64,000 bases of DNA from Anaeramoeba ignava (GCA_028826165.1 JAPDFW010000057.1:186001-250000); one strand, 5' to 3'. Counted from the first letter of the stretch, positions 54,388 through 64,000 are shown. Numbers and translations: made by a program. The notes: a model not told the origin generated them from the sequence alone.

Positions 54388-56142
54388 ATGAATGATTGTT
54401 TATTTTTTGGTTATAATAAAAATCCAATTCTTTTCAAAAATGAACCAGATTCAATAACGAAACCAATTCAATTTAAATTTGAAAATGAAAATGAAAATGA
54501 AAATGAAAATGAAAATGAAAAACAAATTAAACAAATTTCATCAGGTTATTTTTCAACAATTTTCCTTTTTAAAAATGGAAAAGCAATAGAATATTTAAAT
54601 GAAGATGATTCAAAACAAAATCCTAAAAAAATCCAAATTGAAAATATTCAAAAAGTAACTGTTGGTTCTGATAATGAAGCTATTTTAACAATAGAAGGAA
54701 ATGTATTCGCCAAAGGAAAAGATATTAATTCAGAAAATCCAAAAGAATTTATCAATATTTCATCATTAATTGAAGATATAAATGATAGAATAATTCAAGA
54801 TATTGTTTCTGGATACAGTTCAATTTATTTATTAACTTCAAATCAAAATGTTTATGGAATTGGTTCAAATGAATATAGTCAACTTGGTTTTGATTCTGAA
54901 ACACTTGAAAATACAGAAAAACCAATTTTAATGATGAAAAATGTTTCTAAAATATTTTCAGGAAATAATTCAAATTTTGTTTTTCTTTTAAATTCAAATC
55001 AAGAATTATTTGGATGCGGTGAGAATGAATATGGTCAACTTGGATTAGGAGAATCAAGAAAAGAAGAAACAAAAATCCAAAATATTCCAAAAGGTAAAAT
55101 AATTGATATTCAATGTGGATATGCTCATTCAATAATGTTGATTGAAAATGAAGATGAAAATGAAAATCCAAAAAGAAAACTTTATTCATGTGGAGATTGT
55201 CTATATAATGGACTTGGCAAAAATGAAAATATTTATGAATTTACTGAAATCAAATCATCTTTATTTGAAAATGATAATATTCTTGATTTTTCTGCTGGAT
55301 GTTTCCATACTTTGATTTTAACTTCCAAAAGCAAATTGATAGGATTTGGATATAACGATTATGGCCAATTAGGAATTGGAAATATATATAAAAGATTAAT
55401 TCCAATTCAAATTGAACTTCCTAAATTAAGATTTAATGAAAATATTTCTAATTATCATCTTTCTTGTGGAGATTCCAATTCATTTATTTATTATTCTCCT
55501 TCTTTTTCCAATCTTGAAGAAGATTTGATAAAATTATTTGAAAGAAAAGAATTTTGTGATATTTCATTTAAAACCAAAAATGGAGAAATAATTGAAGCTC
55601 ATAAATTAATATTGAAATATAGATTAAAAGATCAAAACCAAATTGAAAAACTTCAAGAAATTATTTCAAAAAAATCAATTAAAGAATCAAATCAAATATT
55701 TGAAATGATTTATTCAAACAGAATAATAAATCCAAAATTATATTCTGAAATTAAAGAAATTATAAATTTAAATGAAAAAATTGAAGAAACAATTAAAAGA
55801 ATTTATTTAAATGAAAATGAAAAAGATTTTATTATTGAAAGAAAAGAAAAACAATATAAATTTCCAAAATTAATATTAATAATGAGAAGTGAATTGTATC
55901 GAGGAATGTTTTTATCTGTAACTGAAGATAAATCTAATAAAGTTACAGATTATAGTGAATTAAGTAATGAATCATTTCAAATATTTGAATATTGGATTTA
56001 TTCAAATCAAATTAAAGAAGAAATCAAAATTACAAAAGAAATAATTGAAGAAATTGAAATTGGAATTGATTATTTTCAATTAAATCAAACAAATCCAAAT
56101 TTATTTGATTTATTAGTTAAGAAATTTAATTATCAAAATTAA
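54388..56142 (+). CDS. RCC1 repeat-BTB-BTB protein, array copy 5, intact
   Basis: Single exon, 584 residues, uninterrupted. MNDCLFFGYNKNPIL is followed by (Asn-Glu)n, then blades YGIGSNEYSQLGF, FGCGENEYGQLGLG, YSCGDCLYNGLG and FGYNDYGQLGIG. The first BTB segment is LFERKEFCDISFKTKNGEIIEAHKLI and the second has RSELYRGMFLSV plus SNKVTDYSELS. Relative to copy 1 it lacks a few residues between GLGESRKEE and TKIQNIPKG. With copy 1 it is the best reference for judging the lesions in copies 2-4. It is the last of the array and is convergent with RBBP5, 36 bases away. Confidence 0.92.
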   Translation: MNDCLFFGYNKNPILFKNEPDSITKPIQFKFENENENENENENEKQIKQISSGYFSTIFLFKNGKAIEYLNEDDSKQNPKKIQIENIQKVTVGSDNEAILTIEGNVFAKGKDINSENPKEFINISSLIEDINDRIIQDIVSGYSSIYLLTSNQNVYGIGSNEYSQLGFDSETLENTEKPILMMKNVSKIFSGNNSNFVFLLNSNQELFGCGENEYGQLGLGESRKEETKIQNIPKGKIIDIQCGYAHSIMLIENEDENENPKRKLYSCGDCLYNGLGKNENIYEFTEIKSSLFENDNILDFSAGCFHTLILTSKSKLIGFGYNDYGQLGIGNIYKRLIPIQIELPKLRFNENISNYHLSCGDSNSFIYYSPSFSNLEEDLIKLFERKEFCDISFKTKNGEIIEAHKLILKYRLKDQNQIEKLQEIISKKSIKESNQIFEMIYSNRIINPKLYSEIKEIINLNEKIEETIKRIYLNENEKDFIIERKEKQYKFPKLILIMRSELYRGMFLSVTEDKSNKVTDYSELSNESFQIFEYWIYSNQIKEEIKITKEIIEEIEIGIDYFQLNQTNPNLFDLLVKKFNYQN

Positions 56143-56178
56143 AACTAAAATTTCTTTTCTTCTCCTTTTTTGGTTTAA

Positions 56179-57816
56179 TTAAATTTCATCTTCTTTTCCA
56201 ATATCTAACGGAATATCAATGATTTCTTCTTCTAAACAATTTTCGAAATTTAAATATTGTTGAACTAAAGGATCTTTTTGGATTGTTTTAATATCAAGAA
56301 AATCTTTTTCTTCATTCTCAATGTTTCTTGGTTTTGGGATAACATCTTTGACTTGCTCTCTTTCAGTTAATTCTGTAAACCATGATCCAAAACCACGCCA
56401 ATTATTTTGAGCCATTGGAGCCCATGTACAAACAAAGTTTTCAGAACAAGTAACAATGATATCAAATCTTGGATGAAACTAAATTGAATTAAATTAAATT
56501 AAATTGAATTAAATTGAATTATTTTTTGATTTTTGATTTGTAAATGAAACAAACAACAATATCATGAATTCCTTTATCAGAACTTTTATCAGAAACAATT
56601 TTTATCAATTCACGATTTCTTATTGACCAAAAATAAATCAAATGATCTTGTGATGAGCCTGAAATAAAAATAATTATAAAAATAATAATAAAATCCAAAA
56701 GGAAAAGATTAAATATTTTTGATATTTGTTTCTGTTTTGTTTTGTTTTGTTTTGTTTTTTGGAAAATTCAACCTGAAACAACATATTCTCCATTTTCATG
56801 AATTAAAACTTTTGTCCAACTTCTTTTTTCCACAAAATCAAAGAATTCATGAATTTTTGATTGTGTAGTTAAATCAATAACATGAATTTTTTTTTCTTTC
56901 CCATTAATTAATAAAATATCTTCATTTCTTGAAATTGAGAGATTTAAAGGTTCTGTTTTCGGGATTTCAAACAAATTCAAAATCTACGAAATAATTGTAA
57001 TAATAATATAAATATAAATATAAATATCAAAAATAATCAAATTTGTTTTTTGTTCATTTCCAAAATTTCCTACTTCAAAAGAATTTGAATCCCAAATTTC
57101 AATTTTTGAATTATTAACATAATAAATTCTATCTCCTTTTGGAGAGAATATTGCCTGTTGAAAAATCTGTATTTTCCCACGAATAGTAGTAGGTTTTCTT
57201 TTTCTAATTTTCTTTTTGGGTTGATTGTTTAAATCTTTATTAAGTGGAAATAATTTGTATTTGAAGTCAATTAAAGAATCCTTTTCTGGTTTTGTTTTTT
57301 GAGAAGAATAATTTTGTGGAGGAAATAATTGAAGAACTGAAGGTGTTTCTGAGCTACTTGTGATTAAATATTTATTATTATCAATAGGATGTTTTTCAAT
57401 AAAAGTAATTTCTTGTTGAATATTTAGTTTTGCAACAAATTCTGAATTTAAAATGTCCCAAATAAACAGTATTTTTTGTGAATTTGCAAATATAATTTCT
57501 CTTCCATCAAGTCTCCATTCAATAGAAATTATTTTTTTGATTCTGTTTTCTTTTGTGTTTTCCAAGTATTTTATCATATTTAATGTGTCAAAATCCCAGA
57601 TTGCAATTGTTGAGTCTTGGAAAACTACTGCAAGTAAAGTTCCTAATCGATTAAATTTTAAAAGTGAAAATTTTTGTTTTGTTCTTTCAACTTCATGTTC
57701 AATTTCAGAAGGAAGAAAGTTTTTTGAGAAATCTTTATAAAATATAAATATAAATTTAAATATAATTGAAAATGATTAAAATATTTTTTGGATTTACCTT
57801 TTAATAACAAATTCAT
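56179..57816 (-). CDS. RBBP5: RBBP5/Swd1, COMPASS subunit (WD40), five exons
   Basis: Exons on the minus strand are 57816-57798 (19 bases), 57732-57074, 56983-56773, 56658-56555 and 56478-56179. Phases 1, 0, 1, 0 agree, giving 430 residues. RBBP5 is a core WD40 subunit of SET1/MLL H3K4 methyltransferase complexes. Matching segments are SLLKFNRLGTLLAVVFQD, TIAIWDFDTL, IISIEWRLDGREIIFA, RSWTKVLIHENGEYVVSGSSQ (joined across intron 3), HLIYFWS, HDIVFHPRFDIIV and FVCTWAPMAQNNWRGFGSWF. The Asp/Glu-rich tail after the propeller is shorter than in animals (538 residues in human). The tiny first exon encodes only MNLLLK. Donors GTAAAT, GTAGGA, GTTGAA and GTTTGT show how loose the 5' splice consensus is here. 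Confidence 0.92.
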
Positions 57817-57886
57817 TTTAAAATGAAAAAATGAAAAAATGAAAAAATGAAAAAAATTTCAAAAAAAAAATTTCAATTATTATTCT

Positions 57887-60800
57887 TCATTTATCCAATA
57901 TATCATCTACAGTTCGGATTTGATTAAATAATATTTTCCCTTTTTGTTTTTCTCTTTCTCTTTTTCTTCTTTCTCTTTCTCTTTCAATTTTTTGTTTATT
58001 TTCATTTCCTTGTTTTTTTTCTTCTTGTGATTCAAAATTATTAATCATTTTTAATACTTGTTCATTTTGTAATTTTAATTTATTTTCTTTTTTCTGATTT
58101 GGATTTGGATTATTTTTAAAGTTTTTAAAGGTTTTTGATTTTGGTTCATTTTGTAATTTTAAATTTGGTTCTTTTTTTTCAATTTTCATTTGATTTGGAT
58201 TTGTTTGTGAATTATTCAATTTTTTTATTTGCTTTAATTTTGGTTTTTGTTCATTTTTTTTTAAAATTTGTTTATTTTGATTTGTATTTTGATTTTGATT
58301 TTGATTTTGATTTATATATTGATTTTGATTTTGATATTGATTTATATTTTGATTTTGATTTTGATTTTGATTTTGATTTATATTTTGATTTTGATATTGA
58401 TATTGATTTTGATACTGATATTGATTTGGATTATTTTTAAAGTTTTTAAAGGTTTTTGATTTTGGTTCATTTTGTAATTTTAAATTTGTTTCTTTTTTTT
58501 CAATTTTCATTTGATTTGGATTTGTTTGTAAATTATTCAATTTTTTTATTTGCTTTAATTTTGGTTTTTGTTCCTCTCTTTCCGTTTCTTCAAGTTCTTT
58601 CCACATTAAATCCATATCAGATGCAGTTATATTTTTTTGAATTTTGTTTTGATTTTGATTTTGATTTTTATTTTTATTTTGATTTTGATTTTCTTTTTAT
58701 TTTCTTTTTATCTTTAATTTTTTGGTTTTTTTTTGGGATCATTTGTAAATTATTTTTTTCAATTTCCATTTTTTGGTTATTTTGTTTTTCAATATATTCT
58801 TTTAATAAAATCCAAGTTTTTTCATTTAAATTTGCAATATTAAGTTTGAGTTCTCCTTTTCTTTGATTTTTATTTTTACCAATTTCGGGCATTCCTTGCA
58901 TAACTATTGATGTAATAATCTTGATTGGTATTGTTTTAATTTGTTTAATTATTTGATTTTTTTCTTGTTGAGTCAATTTTGGTTTTTCTTTTTCTTTTTC
59001 TTTTTGATTTTGATTTTGATTTTGATTTTGATTTTGATTTTGATTTTGATTTTGATTTTGATTTTGATTTTGATTTTGATTTTGATTTTGATTTTGATTT
59101 TGATTTTGATTTTGATTTTGATTTTGATTTTGATTTTGATTTTGAATTTGATTTTGATTTTGATTTTGATTTTGATTTTGATTTTGAATTTGGTTGTTTT
59201 CTTTTTCTTTTTCTTTTTCTTTTTCTTTTTCTTTTTCTTTTTCTTTTTGATTTTGATTTTGATTTTGATTTTGATTTTGATTTTGATTTTGATTTTGATT
59301 TTGATTTTGAATTTGGTATTGAATTTGGTTGTTTTCTTTTTCTTTTTGATTTTGAATTTGGTTATTTTCTTTTTCTTTTTCTTTTTTGATTTTGATTTTG
59401 AATATTATGATGTTTTTTTTTGATATTTTCTTTTTGATTTTATTTTTGGTTTTGTTGATTTTGTTGAATATTTTGAATATTTTGGATATTTTGATTTATT
59501 TTTTGATGATTTTGATTTATTTTTTGATGATTTTGTTGAATATTTTGGAGATTTTGGATATTTTTTCTTTTTCTTTTGATTTTTGTGGATATTTTCTTTT
59601 TTTTTCTTTTTGATTTTTGGATTTTTTGAATATTTTTGATTTATTTTGGATATTTTGATTTATTTTTTGATGATTTTGTTGAATATTTTGAATATTTTGA
59701 ATATTTTGAATATTTTCTTTTTCTTTTTTTTGTTGATGATTTTGTTGATTTTGATTTATTTTTTGATGATTTTGTTGAATATTTTGAATATTTTGAATAT
59801 TTTCTTTTTCTTTTTTTTGTTGATGATTTTGTTGAATATTTTGAATATTTTCTTTTTCTTTTTGATTTTGGATATTTTGATGATTTTGATTTATTTTTTG
59901 TTGATTTTGTTGAATATTTTGAATATTTTGAATATTTTTTTTTTTTTGATTTTTTGATTTTGTTGAATATTTTGAAGATTTTGATTTATTTTTTGATGAT
60001 TTTGTTGAATTTTTTTTTGATTTTGGATATTTTCTTTTTCTTTTTTGATTTTGGATATTTTGATTTCCTTGTTTTGATTTGTCTTCTCCGTTTATAGATT
60101 TATTATATTTTTCTGGATTTTCTCTTTGTATATCACTTTCTTTTTTAATTCCATGTTTTCTTTCTCTTGGTTTTTTTGTATTTTGTTCAACACTTTTTAG
60201 ATCTTCTGATTCAGTTTTTTTTCTTTTAGAATATTTTTTTCTTTTTTTCTTCTCTTTTTTTATTTGTTTTTTTAATCGTTTTTGATCATTAATTTTTTTT
60301 TCTTCTATCTTTTGTTGAAATGAATTGGCAGTTTTAACCAAAAAAGAAATTAATTGATTCCAATTTTTTTGTGTAGAAAATTCTTCAAATTGGAATAGAA
60401 AATTAACTGAAGGTTGTTTTAATTGTTTGATTTGATTAGTTTGATTTAATTGATTTTGATTTAAATTTAATAAATTTGATGATTGTTTTTTTTGTTGAGA
60501 ATTTTCCAAGATCATTCCTTTATGGAAATTTGAAAAAATAATGAGAAATCTAAGATAGCTTATACAAGAAAATAATTTATTCATTAAAATAAGCATTTCT
60601 TGAATTTTAGAAATAATTTTATCTTCATCTTCATCCTCATTTTCCATTTCCATTTCGATTTGATTTTGATTTTGATTTTGAATTTTATTTTGATTTTGAA
60701 TTTTATTTTGATTTTGAATTTGATTTTGATTTTGATTTTGATTTTGATTTAATTGATTTAATTGATATTGATATTCATTTTGATTTAATTGATTTAATTG

Positions 60801-62490
60801 ATTTTGATTTGGAATTTGATTTTGATTTAATTGATTTAATTGATTTAATTGATATTGATATTCATTTTGATATTGATTTAATTGATTTTGATATTGATTT
60901 ATTTGGTTTATTTGATTTTGATTTTGATTTTGATTTAATGGATTTTGATTTTGATTTTGATTTAATGGATTTTGATTTTGATTTTGATTTAATTGATTTA
61001 ATTGATATTGATATTCATTTTGATTTAATTGATTTAATTGATATTGATATTCATTTTGATTTAATTGATTTAATTGATTTTGATTTGGAATTTGATTTAT
61101 TTGATTTATTTGATTTTGATTTTGACTTGATTTTTGATTTTGATTTGATTTGATTTTGATTTTCATTTTGATATTGATTTAATTGATTTATTTGATTTAT
61201 TTCATTTTGATTTGGAATTTTATTTTTATTTTGATATTGATATTCATTTTGGTTTATTTGATTTAAATGATTTTGATTTTGATTTTGATTTTGATTTATT
61301 TGATTTATTTGATTTAATTGATTTAATTGATTTTGAATTTTATTTTGATTTTGATTTTGAATTTGATTTTGATTTTTGAATTTGATTTTGATTTTGATTT
61401 TGATATTGATTTTGAATTTTATTTTGATTTTGATTTTGATTTTTATTTTGATTTTGATTTTGAATTTTATTTTTATATTGATATTTGTTTTGGTTTAATT
61501 GATTTAATTGATTTAATTGATTTAATTGATTTTATTTGATTTTGATATTGATTTTGATTTTGATTTTGATTTAATTGATTTTGATTTTGATTTAATTGAT
61601 TTTGGTTTTTGGATAATCGATTCTTATTAAATTGACTTTTCTCTTCAATATCACTTTCACTGTCACTTTCACTATCACTGTTACTTTCACTGTTACTATC
61701 ACTGTTACTTTCACTGTTACTATCACTGTTACTTTCACTGTTACTTTCACTGTTACTTTCACTTTCTGTTTCACTATAGCTGTTACTATTGCTGGAATTG
61801 TTACTGTCACTTTCTGTTTCACTATAGCTGTTACTATTGCTTGAATTGCTATTACTACTTTCTGATTCACTTTCATTTTCATTTTCATTTAAACTTTCTT
61901 TCAAAATTTCATGGATTTCATTCTTTTTTAGTTCTTCTTTTTCATCTTCCTCATTTGATTTAATTTCCTCAATCATTTTTTGGAAATTTTTTTTGAAAAT
62001 TTCTTTTAATTGTAAAGCATTTTTTTTAATTTGAAAAATTTCCGAATTTTTTTGAATAATATTTTCAATCAAAGAAATAAAATCATGAAAAAAATGTTGA
62101 ATATTCAGATAACGATTGTTTTTGAGTTTTTGTGAAATTTCATTAAATTGAATTTGATTTGAATTTTCTTGATTTTCTTGATTTTCTTGATTGAAAAAAA
62201 TTTGAAAAGAAGGTAATGAATTTAAATTATTTATAAGTTTTAAACAGTATTGATTTTCTTTTAAAATTTTTTGCTCATTTTTTTCTTTATAATTTATTTT
62301 GAGTGTTTGATTTGCTATTGTTCGATTATTTTGGGTATTATTTTTCTTTTCAATTTGATTGTTTGATCTAAAATTGGTTTTTTTTTATTGATTTTTTGCA
62401 AGTAAAAAAAATTTTTTTATTAATTTTTAGAAACAAAAAAAAAGAAAGAAAATAAAAGGAAAAATCAATAAATACAAATTATTTTGCATT
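57887..62490 (-). CDS. BET-like protein: degenerate bromodomain, low-complexity linkers, NET domain
   Basis: A 14-base first exon (62490-62477, MQNN plus two bases) splices in phase 2 to 62367. The following CLKLINNLNSLPSF and ISQKLKNNRYLNIQHFFHDFISLIEN resemble the first and last helices of a BET bromodomain. The ZA loop is replaced by a Gln/Asn stretch, so acetyl-lysine binding is doubtful. Ser/Asn/Glu and Gln/Asn/Leu repeats follow, then a conserved-looking helix (KNWNQLISFLVKTANSF) with a basic stretch. The NET domain, LTQQEKNQIIKQIKTIPIK to LNEKTWILLKEYIEK, lies at 58976-58770 and is convincing. The C terminus ends VDDILDK at 57887. Several indels break the linkers (near 61500, 61380-61170, 59700-59000 and 58690), yet the bromodomain, middle and NET segments sit in one frame. 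BET proteins read acetylated chromatin. Confidence 0.62.
58985..59400 (-). repeat. AATCAA and AAAGAA tandem coding repeat in BET-like linker
   Basis: Runs of CAAAAT (Gln-Asn) units alternate with AAAGAA (Lys-Glu) units. The reading frame drifts through the region. Similar Gln/Asn/Leu/Tyr repeats extend over 59450-60060 and 60650-61600. Confidence 0.85.
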
Positions 62491-62619
62491 TTTTGTCTTT
62501 TTAATATTTAAAGAAAAGAAAAGAAAAAAGAAGGAAAAAAATGATTTTTAAATTTTGGAAAAAAAATTTTTTCAAATCAAATTTAGAATGGAAAATGGAA
62601 TATAAATATTTAAATATTT

Positions 62620-63235
62620 GAATAAATATTAAAATAAATATTAAAATAAATATTAAAATAAATATTAAAATAAATATTAAAATAAATATTTAAATAAATA
62701 TTAAAATAAATATTAAAATAAATATTAAAATAAATATTAAAATAAATATTAAAATAAATATTAAAATAAATATTAAAAATAAATATTAAAATAAATATTA
62801 AAATAAATATTAAAATAAATATTAAAAATAAATATTAAAAAAATAAAACAAAAAATATTAAAAATAAATATTAAAATAAATATTAAAATAAATATTAAAA
62901 ATAAATAAAATAAATATTAAAATAAATATTAAAATTAAATAAATATTAAAAATAAATATTAAAAATAAATATTAAATCAAATATTAAAATAAATATTCAA
63001 ATAAATATTAAAATAAATATTAAAATAAATTTTAAAATAAATATTAAAAATGTTAAAATAAATATTGAAATAAATATTTAAATAAATATTCAAATAAATA
63101 TTAAAATAAATATTAAAATAAATATTAAAATAAATATTTGAATAAATATTAAAATAAATATTAAAATAAATATTAAAATAAATATTAAAATAAATATTAA
63201 ATTAAATATTTAAAAATATTTAAAAATATTTAGAT
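62620..63235. repeat. 12-bp satellite (ATTAAAATAAAT)n between BET-like and longin genes
   Basis: About fifty copies of ATTAAAATAAAT, with ATTTAAATAAAT, ATTCAAATAAAT and ATTAAAAATAAAT variants. It separates two divergent genes. Bases 62491-62619 and 63236-63288 are homopolymer-rich leaders, with TTTTTCATTTTTTTTTCATTC at 63251-63271 before the plus-strand start. No gene seen. Confidence 0.95.
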
Positions 63236-63288
63236 TTTTGGAAAATCATTTTTTCATTTTTTTTTCATTCGTTCTTCTCAAATAAAAA

Positions 63289-64000
63289 ATGTCCAATGAA
63301 AAAATAGAAAGCAAAGTAGCCATAGAAACAAGAAAAACAAAACGGTTTGTTATATCCAACGAGGTTGGATTACCAATATTTTTTGAGCCATTAGAAATAC
63401 AATTTATTAATAAAAAAAACTGGGATATCAATAAAATAAGATATGATGCGATTCCACTGTCATTTATATTTGGGAATCAAACCATGTTAGAAAATATTAA
63501 GGACAGAATACATTCAATTCATTCAAGTGACCTTACAATGGTTACAAAAATGGATCCATTTAATGCAATGACTTTTTTTGTATTTTCTTCACAAAACGAT
63601 TCTGTCTTGTTTTTAAACCACCAATTAGTCATGCTGCAGAAATTATTATTATTTAGATTTGGAGAAGGTTTTTTTATTGATTTGGCTCAAACTCCTGGTT
63701 TTTTAGGAGATGAACAAAAGAAAAAAATATCAGAAATGATTATTCCTTTCCAAAAACTTTTTGAATCAGAATTCCCATTTAAATTACATTGTTTAGAATC
63801 AATTCCAAATCAAAATTTAACCAATTCCGTTCAATTTGAATTAAAATCTATTCTTTTTCAATTAAATTTTGTTATTCAAGCTTTTGTTTTTTCTTCAAGA
63901 AAAATTGTTGGTGTTTTTCAATCGAGTGATTATTCTAATGTTTTGATTAAAACTAGTGATTTGATTCATTTAATTATTTATTTAGAATCTCAATTTAAAT
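63289..64000 (+). CDS. Longin-domain protein, possibly MON1/Fuzzy/HPS1-like (cut by window end)
   Basis: ATG 63289 follows a TTTTTCATTC leader, and the frame is open for 237 codons to the end of the window. RFVISNEVGLPIFFE resembles the first strands of a longin domain. MTFFVFSSQNDSVLFLNHQLVMLQKLL resembles its following hairpin and helix. The segment IQAFVFSSRKIVGVF with TSDLIHLIIYLES resembles the second longin of the trilongin family (MON1, CCZ1, Fuzzy, HPS1/4), which act in Rab activation on endosomes and lysosomes. The match is by pattern only, and other longin or roadblock proteins remain possible. The early codons (GCC, GAC, CGG, GTC) are less AT-biased than the later ones. No intron is needed in the visible part. 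Confidence 0.5.
   Translation, partial: MSNEKIESKVAIETRKTKRFVISNEVGLPIFFEPLEIQFINKKNWDINKIRYDAIPLSFIFGNQTMLENIKDRIHSIHSSDLTMVTKMDPFNAMTFFVFSSQNDSVLFLNHQLVMLQKLLLFRFGEGFFIDLAQTPGFLGDEQKKKISEMIIPFQKLFESEFPFKLHCLESIPNQNLTNSVQFELKSILFQLNFVIQAFVFSSRKIVGVFQSSDYSNVLIKTSDLIHLIIYLESQFK

Noticed and set aside
46080-56142. Assigning the RCC1-BTB genes as Ran exchange factors
   Set aside because: They have RCC1-like blades but the BTB tail and divergent loops. No Ran-contact residues could be recognised, so only the architecture is claimed.
58979-59613. Plus-strand Phe/Asp/Leu-rich open frames
   Set aside because: Antisense of the Gln/Asn coding repeat in the BET-like gene.

Overview
The window is nuclear DNA of a very AT-rich eukaryote. 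The evidence is about 46 GT...AG introns that I could place by matching phases at both ends, a ribosomal eL34 gene, and spliceosomal, chromatin and endosomal genes of eukaryotic type. The many proteins that join ankyrin or RCC1 repeats to a double BTB tail, together with the DH-PH-FYVE and TRIM-like genes, most resemble what I know of Anaeramoeba (Metamonada). That placement is an inference and was not tested by any search. The standard code fits: every conserved protein ends at TAA or TGA, and none needs an internal stop read through.

Layout. 1-585: 3' end of mevalonate kinase. 669-2510: spliced ankyrin-BTB-BTB gene. 2693-4589(-): TKL-type protein kinase. 5055-6849: VPS29. 7000-12565(-): an eight-exon SAC9-like phosphoinositide phosphatase. 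12821-14097: BLOC1S4-like coiled coil with a K/Q/E/N tail. 14222-17325(-): nine-exon CCDC93. 17586-18715: eL34 with a damaged second half. 19143-21092: a GC-rich, intronless TRIM-like gene. 21282-25924(-): NCBP1/CBP80. 26773-31270(-): a 31-copy ankyrin array with double BTB. 31376-33125: acinus. 33264-34640(-): nucleolin-like RNA-binding protein. 35347-41505: twelve-exon DH-PH-FYVE RhoGEF with a proline-rich tail. 41810-45151: second long ankyrin-BTB-BTB gene. 45182-46006(-): unknown. 46080-56142: five tandem RCC1-BTB-BTB genes. 56179-57816(-): RBBP5/Swd1. 57887-62490(-): BET-like gene (degenerate bromodomain plus NET). 63289-64000: start of a longin-domain protein, cut by the window end.

Gaps and large introns are filled with AT-rich tandem repeats whose units (6, 9, 12, 15 and about 18 bp) are all multiples of three. 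They therefore give long but meaningless open frames on both strands. Several real genes are broken by one- or two-base indels, mostly in homopolymers or low-complexity linkers. These are either unpolished assembly errors or real lesions.

Functional themes. Endosomal traffic and phosphoinositides: VPS29, CCDC93, SAC9-like, BLOC1S4-like, FYVE-RhoGEF, longin protein. Nuclear gene expression: NCBP1, acinus, nucleolin-like, RBBP5, BET-like. A lineage-expanded family joins a sensor-like repeat domain (ankyrin or RCC1) to a common double BTB module; eight of its genes lie in this window.
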